From positions 1 through 29,507 of the forward strand of contig CALSCR010001527.1 in assembly GCA_943704495.1 (NCBI GenBank): a stretch of DNA of 29,507 nt. Reading direction: 5' to 3'. Positions 20,847 to 29,507 of this stretch are shown here, piece after piece (the stretch's first letter is position 1; every line of letters begins with the position of its first letter). Made by a program: the position numbers and the translations under genes. This stretch comes from Pigoraptor chileana (lineage: Eukaryota; Opisthokonta; Filasterea). The notes beneath the pieces were generated by a model that saw only the letters and a program-made list of their open reading frames with translations, was not told the DNA's origin and searched no databases.

Positions 20847-22525
20847 TCACCGCGACTGCGCAAGGAGGGCGGCTGCGTTTGTCGCCCCTGGCTCGGGGAC
20901 TGCATGGACAGGCGGCTCGAGTGATGCAAGCTCCTTGGAACGGTCTCGGTCAATAACCTCAAGTTGTCGGATGCGCTACTCGTGTGTGTGTGTGTGTGTG
21001 AGTGAGTGGGTGCATGAGTTGAACAAATGCGTGAATTGGAAGGGGTCATTTATAGTGTGTGAATGGGATTGAAAGCACGTGCAAAAAATTGAATGGCATT
21101 CAAACATGTTATAAAGTACACTGTGAGAATGGAGGAGTGAATAACACACGAAAAATACGCCATCCAAGACTATCGACGCTTTCTTCCGCGTTGGGAGTAG
21201 TCGTGGGGGCGCAGTCACACACAGTGCCACCACTAACCTGACTGATTTCTGAGCGGATCTTGGCATCATACTCCTTGCCCTTCCCAAGGCGGTACATGTC
21301 ATCCAGGAAGGCACGGCGCTCCTCGATTTCTTCCAATACTGCCAAGATTTGTTCACGTTTGCGCAACAATAACCAACAGACAACATCTCATTAGTGCGTA
21401 GAATCAAAGGAAAACACACACAACACACACCTGAGGATTGGAGAGACATACACATGCAACTGACGCTTGACTTCGAAGCCGCGTTCTGATCATGGTCACA
21501 CAGCTCACTAAGCAATTCGCGCAAGTGGCACACAAATGGAGGATGCGGTTTTGTACGCACTCTCGTCAAAGGGGTCCAGTTCGCGGATGGGCGCAGCGCC
21601 TGTCGTGCGCTTGGGAGTTTTCTTCTTCTTGAGGCTGTCCCTGCCAGTGTACATGACTTTCTGCAGCCGCTGCTTTTCCTTCTCATGATCCTCTGCGCGA
21701 TGCGATGATCACATGGACAGAGTCTTGTCAGACGCAAGACACATGAGTGACAGACACGCTCGCAGATACAAACACACACTCTCTCTTTCGCTCTCTCTCT
21801 TTCGTGGGGTCCATGGGCATAGCACCACATGAATCTCACACGTATCTCTCGCAGCTGAACAAGCTGATGCGAGACGCGGGGTCTCAGCGCATTAGCGGTA
21901 ATTCACTCACTTCCGGGAGCGGGCTTGAATGTGTCAGGTTCAAATGCATCGCTGGCGAGAATCGTATCAAGCGATTTGACGCCGCCGGCGTACGTTCGCA
22001 CATCGATCTTTTTAGACTCGGGTTCCACTGACAGTATGGGAATTCCAAAGTTCTCCTGATCGTACTTGCTGTTGTGCGGATTGCACGACGACGGAAGTGT
22101 CTCTCCGCCTTTGAAATGGCAGGGCAGTGTCACCGATAAGTACCACAAAACAACACCAATTGATCGACAGTGGGAATTGTCCCCTCGCATGTTGTTAAAG
22201 AACAAGCACTTTGTAGCCTTGTGCGAAAGACCAGATACCCACTCTTCATCTTTGCCTCAAGTTGTCGCTGCTGAAAGGGCGTGAGCTTGGCATCTTTCAT
22301 CATTTCTGCGAAATTTCAAGAACACGACACACGTACATGAGCAACGTTTCACAGCAAAAAGCCCCAAACAAGAGTAAAGTCTGTTCGATATCGATACGAG
22401 CACCCACGTTTCATCAACTTCTGTGTGCTGTCGCTGTACTGCGACGAGTTTGATGCCGTTGTCTTTGAGCTCATGCGCGACGACACACGCGATGCGTTCC
22501 GGGTGGGCGCCCCAGCGGTCGACAT
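20847..22525 (-). CDS. UPF0193 / EVG1 (C22orf23-like) protein, 6 exons, 246 aa
   Basis: Exons are 22525-22408, 22305-22243, 22108-21911, 21692-21561, 21338-21238 and 20975-20847. The junction phases are 1, 1, 1, 1 and 0, and the frame ends in TGA. It follows the UPF0193 (EVG1) family from end to end. The pieces are STQKLMKQMMKDAKLTPFQQ then RQLEAKMKSGETLP; CNPHNSKYDQENFGIP; KEKQRLQKVMYTGRD; RELDPFDEILEEIEERRAFL; GKGKEYDAKIRSEISQ; and RIRQLEVIDRDRSKEL. The family's molecular function is unknown; its members occur mainly in organisms with cilia, so a ciliary role is likely but inferred. An exon-like stretch at 21485-21432 is open but would break the conserved DPFDE-to-EEIEER join, so I treat it as intron. 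An in-frame ATG at 22582 could add 19 residues. Confidence 0.9.
20982..21001. repeat. (TG)n at a splice acceptor
   Basis: On the minus-strand sense of the EVG1-like gene this reads (CA)n and immediately precedes the acceptor CGAGTAG of the last exon, where a pyrimidine tract would be expected. Confidence 0.85.
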
Positions 22526-23376
22526 TCTCGCAACTGTTATTGTGTACTTTCTCTCTCCTAAGAAGAAACACTTAATCGGCAAAAGAACAAACGAAACCGA
22601 TATTATAACTTATAATGCACGGGGGAGGGGAATACTGTCTGATGATAGAAAGAGGAAAGTTTGTTTTTGCTTTTCAAATCGGGCGAATTTAACGTAGTGT
22701 CACTGAAAATTGGCGACGTTCAAAACTGCATTCCATTGTGAATCCGATCTCTCACTTGTGATTGGGCAGCCATTCCCAACTTCATGCTCAAATCGCCAAC
22801 TAGCAGAAGCACTATACTCAATACTTAATTTCACTTCTTATGGTAAACATGGACAAATACTCGGAATACACACTTCGTGAAATTGTGTATGGACCTCCTG
22901 GGTCTGTGTCCCATAAGCGCTACACCCCGGCCTTGTCGTTGTCGCTGGTGCAATTGACGGCCGACAGACCCTCTCCTTCTTCAACTCACTGCTGCGTGGC
23001 ATCGTGCGTGCTGTGTGCATCCTCCACACGACATTCGCAGCCATCCTGCACTCGTGCAGCCGTCGGCAATGAAGAGCAGTCGCTGACAAGTCGAAGTTTC
23101 GCTAACACCGGTGACGAAATGGATGATCGGCGTTTGATAGTAGCTTTGACACATTCTCCCTCTGTCGCGCTGTTGCGGCAAAGAGCACACCACACAACTT
23201 GAAGTCAAAAAAAAACAAACAAAAATTCAATATCTAATGTGAAATCAAGGCTACGTTAATGGTACAGCATCCCTGGGTACGATTAATACGCACGCCCACA
23301 CAATTCTGTTTCAGACTGTGTATTTGTCTCATGGTAAGTGAGCAGCAGCGGAGACACGTACACCCAACAGCTCTCA
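22526..23376. other. 851-bp spacer between EVG1-like gene and Raptor stop
   Basis: The spacer holds the promoter of the EVG1-like gene and the Raptor 3' end. It contains one doubtful plus-strand ORF (listed separately). An A-rich stretch near 23207-23227 and AT-rich sequence at 22800-22840 are the only other visible features. Confidence 0.45.
22840..23202 (+). CDS. Doubtful small ORF, 120 codons
   Basis: A plus-strand frame opens with MVNMDKYSEYTLREIVYGPP and ends in TGA. The first ~30 residues look plausible; the remainder is Ser/Cys/His-rich and unlike a folded protein. A second frame over 22930-23072 is also open and more hydrophobic (containing TLSFFNSLLRGIVRAVCILH) but has no start codon. 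Either a short gene with a missed intron or chance is possible. No family is recognised. Confidence 0.2.
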   Translation: MVNMDKYSEYTLREIVYGPPGSVSHKRYTPALSLSLVQLTADRPSPSSTHCCVASCVLCASSTRHSQPSCTRAAVGNEEQSLTSRSFANTGDEMDDRRLIVALTHSPSVALLRQRAHHTT

Positions 23377-26300
23377 TCACGTCTCCTTCACCATCGAGTA
23401 GATGGACAAGATGGAGTCTGTGCTGCCGGCAGCCAGGAACATTCTGTGCGGGTGGAATGCGAGGCAGCTCACGGGGCCGATGCGCTGGCCGAGGAAGCCG
23501 TCGTGGTAGCGTATCATGCTCAGAGTGTCCCCGTCCGTGTTAAACACCTTGATGTACTGGTTTTGCGAGCCGCTGTGTGTGGCAGCAATGGAGTCGCGAT
23601 TAGTTGCGGATGCGCATAGACACACACACACACACACACACACAAGAGAGTGTATAACGACGCAAATGGTGGCCAAGAGCGTAAAGAGCGTGATGGTTAG
23701 TAAGGCTCCCACACAGCGGCTTCTCGCGCGGTGCCCACCTCGCAATGACGGGTGCGTAGTCATGAACAGCGAGCGCCGTCATCTTGCTGTGGTGTGCCTC
23801 AATCGTCTTCACAGACTCAGCGAATCGCGGATCCCAAAACTTGATGTCGCCCATCACGCTGCACAAATGAGACAGTGAAGACATATTGTGAGAGCAATAA
23901 TGCAATTTTTGGCGAAATAGGTTTTCGTTCCCTCGTGTGAACGAAGTACGAGTTGAGCACGGCATGCAGAGGGGCTAGTGAGGGCATTCCTCATCATGAA
24001 CACCACCACACAATCCGAGTGTGTTGTTGAGATGCGCACCTGCCACTGATCAGCTCGCGATTTCCGCCCTTCTGGAGGTGGACGTTTGTGACCCATCCCT
24101 TGTGCTCCTGCAACAGCATCACCATGCTGTGCGTGTGTGTGTATATGTGCATGTAGGTGCATGTGCATGTGTGTGTATGTGCGTGCGAGTGTGTATTTAA
24201 AAGTGTGCAGAGCATGTGGGAGGCAAACAATCTTAGTTCATCGATCCCACCATCGTCGCATGACCCGACAAATGGATTCCAGAGCATAGCCAGGACAACA
24301 ACGATAACAACGACAACAGCAACAGCAACAACAAACATGTCAACGCACCTCTCGCGCGGCTTCAGACGGCGATCATACAGCCGCACAGTGCCGTCTCCGA
24401 ATCCGGCGACGAGAAGAGAATTGCCAATCTTATCGCACGACATGCTCGTGAGGCACGCACCGGCTTGCGTGGGAATGTCCTGTGTACACAAGGGAATGCA
24501 ATTGCATGTGCCGTGGCATGGAGCGGGATTAGTGACTGTGTTTTGTGCTGTTGTGATTGTTGCTTATGGTCCTCCTCGTGGGCGAGAAGTTCACGTGGAA
24601 AGTGTGCATGCAGGAATCGCACTACAACAGAAATTCGCACAATCCACAACGAAAACCGATCCTACCGTGGCGAATATCAGACCAAAAAGTGGCACACGCA
24701 AAGCAGCAGTGATAGACGAAGACGTAACAACAACACACACAATGCCCACGCAGCCACACAACACGAAACACCACATGCATGCACACCTGCACAATCAGCT
24801 CCCTCTCCGCATTCCACACGCGAATGACAACGGCATCGCCGGATGCAAGGAGGTGGCCTGTTTCTTGTTCCCAGTCAACTACCACGCCGGCACCGCGCCC
24901 CGATCGAAGCACCTCAGACAGCGCCCGCCACGACGAGACGAGCTCTGTCGCTTGCCCGTGTTCCGGATTGCGCCAAATGCGCACGACGCCTTCGTCTGTT
25001 TCGCACGGGCATACGGACAGCGTGTGTGTTGGCGCAAAAGGAAGATAGCACACACACACATATATATATACATACATTATCTCTCGCTCTCATTCTCTCT
25101 TATACACACACACACACACACAAACGTACTCACCTGATCCGACGCAGAGAAGGGCACGATCATGGTCGTTGAGGAATTTGAGAGCAGTGATGCGGCTTCC
25201 GTATGGATTGCAGTTGTGGAATGTGTTTGCACGGGAGCCTTCCTCCCAGTTCCACATGCTGCAGCCGAGTCACGTGACAAGAGACAATGGGGACAGCCGG
25301 CCGATGGGGTGGGCATTAGAGAAATATCACGGTGCACGAATCGCTCCAAGAGCATCATGCGGCAATGCCCTCCCACCCCAACACACGCATACACATACAT
25401 ACACACACACACATGAATATCACGGTGCACGAATCGCTCCAAGAGCATCATGCGGCAATGCCCCCCACCACCCCCAACACACGCATACACATACATACAC
25501 ACACACACCTGATGCCGTCCTTCTCGTCCGCAACAGCCAAATAAGGCTCGTACGGGTGAAACACGGACAAGGACGCCATTTCGGGCTCGTTGTCAAGGAG
25601 CGCGACCTGGTTGTCAAGGCGGCACTTGCGGGCAACCTCATACTCCTGGCGGGCGACTTCACGCACTGACGAATTGCGGCCGACGCGCCACGCACGCTCC
25701 TGGTACATCGGGCTGCCCCAATCGTCCTCGTCGCGGGGCTATGTAGTGTGTGCATGTACATATGTGTATACATGTGTGTAAGTGTGTGGTGTGCGTGTGT
25801 GTGCGTGGCGAGCGGGAAAGATACACACACACAACGAACAAAAAAAAACAATGGCTAACTCCAGACGAGTAACAAACAACGATGCCAAAGACTTAAAATT
25901 CCCCCACATGCAACTCACAGACGACATACGCCATAAACTTCACACACCCTCATGATGGGACACCGGAATCGCTCGCAACTCCATTCGTACAGCTGCGATT
26001 CGAGTGCGATCGAGTCGGTGCGCGTGTTGGCCTTCTCAGTGAGGTCGCTGAACGGAACCGCGCGGTACTGCGGTGCGGGCGTCGCGTGCGGATCCGCAGC
26101 CTTCCACATTGGCGACTCGGGCCTGACAATGGGCGAGGTGGTCACGTGAGAAGCCGCCACAACCGCCGTTTCTCCGTCGCCGACGAGGGCAGAGTGCGGG
26201 CGGTTCAATCGCGTGCCGGACGACACACGCGTCATTCCCGTGGAAGATGACGGCACAAACGACGATGATGAGCCCGCGCCGCCAGAGGGATTGGGGCCCA

Positions 26301-29251
26301 GGACCGCAGACGAGCGCGAGCCGGGCTTTCCCCCCGCGAGCAGCTGCATTTGGGCCTGCTGTGCGGCGAGCTGTTGCTGCTGCATCTGCACTTCCTGGCG
26401 CTTGCTCTTGCGCTTGCTCTTTGATGTTGCGGGAGACGATACGGCAACAGGGACGACAACCTGTGCGTGCGCAAAATAAGCAAGAAAATTTGATGGGTAA
26501 GTAGGTGCTTGTAGTTGGATATATGCCCAATGAAACCAAACAGAGCGGATTTGCGTACGCGCACACAAACACATCATCACACATTATTGTGAAGAGTGGA
26601 CGGGGCGCGTACCTGAATGTTAATCGAGTCCACAATGTGTTGTGCGAGATCGGCGACCTCGGGAAAGGGATCGACCGACAGATTCAAAAGCATTTTCCAT
26701 ATGCACGGATACACGGACACGTAATTGAGGGACGCAGCGAGCTTCCTCCGCTCGTCCTCGTCCGTAAGACTGCAGGCGCACGCACCGCACAAAACATATC
26801 AATCAGAATGTGCCATGATAAACAATGCATTTGTTGTCTGATTAAAAAGAAATCACCCCCACAACACACACAACACAATAACCACAATAAAGTAGTAGGA
26901 CTCCAGTCAAATGTCTTAGCAATTGCACGTACACACACTTACACAAGACCATGAGCTCACACCCACCGCGCCTCCCCAGACTGCTGCAGATCCTCCTCGA
27001 GCAGCTCCAGTGCGGCCACTCGGAACTTCGACTCAAAATGCGACACAAGATTCGACAGGGCAATGACGAGTTCCTGATGGACACAGCAACGCCACAACCG
27101 CAGACCAAACAACACACAAGCATACGTGACAGCGCACATATATAAACAACAGTTAACACCGAGTGGTATGAAAAAATAAAGAACAACCGTCACAATCAAA
27201 GAAAGAGGGATGAGATGAGACAATGCACGCGACGCAGCCGGCAGAGCACCGACCTTGCGGACCATTGCACTGCTGTCGGCCGTCACAACGAGAAGCGTAA
27301 TGCCAATGTTGTGCTCGATGCTTGTGATCTGATCGCTGCGGTCGGAGTTGCCGATGAACGTGCCAAGTGCGTAGACAGCCGCCGCGCGCACCTGGACGAA
27401 GAGAGGCGAGTTGGAGAACGCACAACCGCGTGCAAACAAGCAGACGGGTGATGAGCGAAATGAAGCACGATTGCCGTCACTTTAAACGGATACCAAAAAC
27501 ACACACAGAGACGGCACAAACTAACGCCGGAGTGCACATGCCTGATTTTAGAACAAGACATGAAAAAAAGATCGGCACGGAAGATAAACGTGCACACCCA
27601 CACACACGCACGCACACACGCACACACGCACGCACCTCGGGCACTCCGTCCGTGAGGAGCGCGCACAGCTTCTCGTGGGCATTGTCCCTGACGCCACACC
27701 ACCGCGCCGCGTCAAATCCGCACCACAGTTTGCCGAGACACAGACAAAGCCACTGCCGCAGCAGCGGATCGGGATCGCCCAGCTGCTCCAGACAGCTCGA
27801 AATAACGCCACCATTCAGACACGACTCCTGCAGCAGTCAGATGGATCACGTGCGGTTATGACGGGGGTGGTGGTGAGCGGACAGACAGACACTTGCAGAC
27901 ACATCGCCACAGTGTGATGACAGCGGATGACGGAGAAGACGAGGCGAACACACAGAGATGCATCAAGACTACAGTTTGGGCGGGCAAGCGTCGCTCGCGA
28001 CCGACCGCCAGTCCGCCCCATATGCACAAGGATGCATCTCATATACCACATTCCACCTTTCCACCTTCCCACATTCCCACATTCCCACCTGACCCGCCCT
28101 GTGTCCGTTGACAATGACGGTGAGCACAAACACGGCCATAGTGCGCTGTTCCGAGGGAATCGGCGTAATGCTGGACAGCATTGCAATAAAGTACTTGTGG
28201 CTGTGGTCCTTGATCAGGTCGCTCTGGCACGACTGCGCGGGAGACGGCGCCCGGGGGGGGGGGGGGGGGGGGGGGGGTTGAGAAATTATTTAGTGAGAGA
28301 GAGAGAGTGAGTGAGAGTGATAGATTCCACAAATGAGCGGGCGAGAACGGGACGAGTGCGGGACACGACGAGAGGAAGGGAAGACCCCAACGCAAACGCG
28401 AAACAAATCCGAACAACATGCATGTAAGACATCGAGCATGTCACGTGAATGCCAGGTGGTATTGCAATAAATGGTGTGCGGCTGCAGCCCCCACCTTGTC
28501 CACCGCGAGGATCTTCGCCCAGATGAATACAAGCACTTGACGAAGTTCGGGTGCATTGCTCTGGAGAAGCTTGAGCACATATGGGAAGATACCGACCGAG
28601 AGGGCCTGTGCGACACGCATGCAATTGGGAGACATTGCCAAAGGAATGTGTGTGTGTGTGAGGGTGTGTGCATATGTTGAGTCAGCTACAGACGAGGGAT
28701 GGATGCAAACAGCCACATCCTGAAACTTCTTTGAGGCGGTCAATGGCTGTTGTGAACATGCACAGCCGCAATACAAAAGGGAAAGCAATTCCACTCGCCC
28801 ACGCGGCATGCACACCATGATGTGACCATACACACCAAATTAACAGCCCATGGACCAAGATCAAGAAAGCGGCCGAGAAGCTCGAGAGCGCGCAACCGAT
28901 GACCCTGGCTCAACAGCACCTGCGCCACACATACACACACACACACATAGGGACAATGCAAACTTTGAGTAAGGACTCCGCAAATGCCGAGACATGCCAG
29001 CTTCTTGATAGGCACCGCTGCATGAACGCACGCATGACAGGAGATCGCAACCGCACCAGGAAGAAGCAAGCACGGCGCGCGCGTGTGTGTGTGTGTGCGA
29101 TGATAGCAAGGCAATGGGCGGTGTGGAAGTGATGGTGCGAACAACGCACCTGCAAGACGATTGGCAGCTGCTCCGGAGGCTTCCTTGACTCAGATCCCAT
29201 TTCAAGCCAGACCTCAAAGGCCGTGAGTTGCTCAGAAAAGAATGGGCTGTG
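23377..29251 (-). CDS. RPTOR: Raptor (TORC1 scaffold), C-terminal 881 residues, 16 exons, N-terminus beyond the window
   Basis: Raptor (Kog1) presents substrates to TOR kinase and tethers TORC1 to lysosomal/vacuolar Rag GTPases. Exons: 29251-29150, 28919-28836, 28605-28495, 28232-28089, 27827-27636, 27391-27254, 27073-26967, 26769-26613, 26460-25948, 25738-25509, 25258-25134, 24995-24787, 24479-24349, 24126-24040, 23858-23739, 23572-23377. HEAT/armadillo region: [95 protein letters not shown] Gln/Ser-rich linker follows (exon 9). Then seven WD40-type blades: [74 protein letters not shown], to [20 protein letters not shown]. The first six exons are all phase 0 at both ends. The linker between EEDLQQSGE and [11 protein letters not shown] is much shorter than in animals. 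The caspase-like N-terminal domain is not in the window. Confidence 0.96.
23622..23643. repeat. (CA)n microsatellite in Raptor intron 15
   Basis: A short CA run on the plus strand (TG on the gene's sense strand), about 50 bp upstream of the exon 16 acceptor. Confidence 0.85.
25323..25511. repeat. 93-bp tandem duplication in Raptor intron 10
   Basis: Copy 1 covers 25323-25415 and copy 2 covers 25416-25511. They share AATATCACGGTGCACGAATC and downstream sequence with only a few differences, mainly in the C-rich CCCTCCCACC part. Each copy ends in (CA)n. The end of copy 2 overlaps the splice donor of exon 10. Confidence 0.92.
28253..28277. repeat. Homopolymer G25 (C25 on the Raptor sense strand)
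   Basis: Twenty-five consecutive G on the plus strand. In the minus-strand Raptor gene this is a C run ending about 20 nt upstream of the exon 4 acceptor (CCCGCGCAG), so it could serve as the polypyrimidine tract. The length may be imprecise because of sequencing error in homopolymers. Confidence 0.9.
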
Positions 29252-29429
29252 CTGCACTCCAAAAGCAAATAAATAAAGAAAATAGAACCAGACGCCCCGC
29301 GGAACCACAATAGCACCAGAAAGAGAAGTAGATGAGAAAAAGCGGATTGCAAAGAACCAATGGGCATGTTGAAAGAGCGAGGGGCAGCCGTGCCAACAAC
29401 ATTGTTACGTGATGGAGGTGGAGTTCACG

Positions 29430-29507
<78 letters not shown>
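29252..29507. other. Raptor intron, partial
   Basis: Sequence upstream (in gene sense) of the first visible Raptor exon. It has no conserved Raptor sequence and contains the acceptor TTGGAGTGCAG. It runs into a CA microsatellite at the window edge. Confidence 0.7.
29433..29507. repeat. (CA)37 microsatellite at the window end
   Basis: A pure CA run of at least 75 bp reaching the last base. It may explain why the contig or window ends here. Confidence 0.95.

Noticed and set aside
21432-21485. Exon-like stretch in the EVG1-like gene (GFEVKRQLHVYVSP)
   Set aside because: It has an AG before it and a GT after it, but including it breaks the frame of the next exon and the family-conserved join DPFDE to LEEIEER.
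1-29507. Mobile elements, viral remnants, CRISPR, rRNA, prokaryotic operons
   Set aside because: No transposase, reverse transcriptase, integrase, capsid or terminal-repeat structure was seen, and the gene content is plainly nuclear eukaryotic.

Overview
This window is nuclear DNA from an intron-rich, probably flagellated unicellular eukaryote. It carries spliceosomal introns with GT-AG ends, a TRAPP subunit, an NF-Y subunit, a spliceosome B-complex protein, an 18S rRNA-modifying enzyme, the TORC1 scaffold Raptor, and a UPF0193/EVG1 (C22orf23-like) protein of a family usually tied to cilia. All three standard stop codons end genes and none lies inside the reconstructed exons, so the code is standard. 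I cannot name the lineage. I saw no bacterial operon, phage, CRISPR array, rRNA or tRNA, and no transposon.

Layout, left to right: a PH-domain protein (minus, 4 exons, 190 aa); a long divergent spacer; RED/IK (plus, 3 exons, 588 aa); a 1.5-kb spacer; NF-YA (plus, 3 exons, 153 aa); a coiled-coil protein of unknown function (minus, one exon, 721 aa); a 223-aa protein with a possible GCR1_C-like domain (plus, one exon); TSR3 (minus, 10 exons, 334 aa); a spacer with unconvincing ORFs; TRAPPC2L (minus, 5 exons, 139 aa); an unknown 405-aa protein (plus, 5 exons); an unknown acidic 514-aa protein (plus); EVG1/UPF0193 (minus, 6 exons, 246 aa); a small doubtful ORF; and the C-terminal 881 residues of Raptor (minus, 16 exons), whose N-terminal half lies beyond the right edge.

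Exon models were built by hand. Family conservation was followed across GT...AG boundaries and reading phase was checked at each junction. Every multi-exon model closes to a whole number of codons. Genes alternate in divergent and convergent pairs with short spacers, so several promoters are probably shared. The genes do not form one pathway; most are housekeeping functions (splicing, ribosome maturation, trafficking, transcription, nutrient signalling).

The most unusual traits are in the introns. Many carry (TG)n or (CA)n tracts that merge with the splice sites, the donors often depart from GTRAGT, and one Raptor intron contains a 93-bp tandem duplication that abuts the splice donor. I found no convincing new multi-gene system. 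The best leads are the unknown proteins at 7880-10045, 10591-11262, 16585-18564 and 18624-20168.
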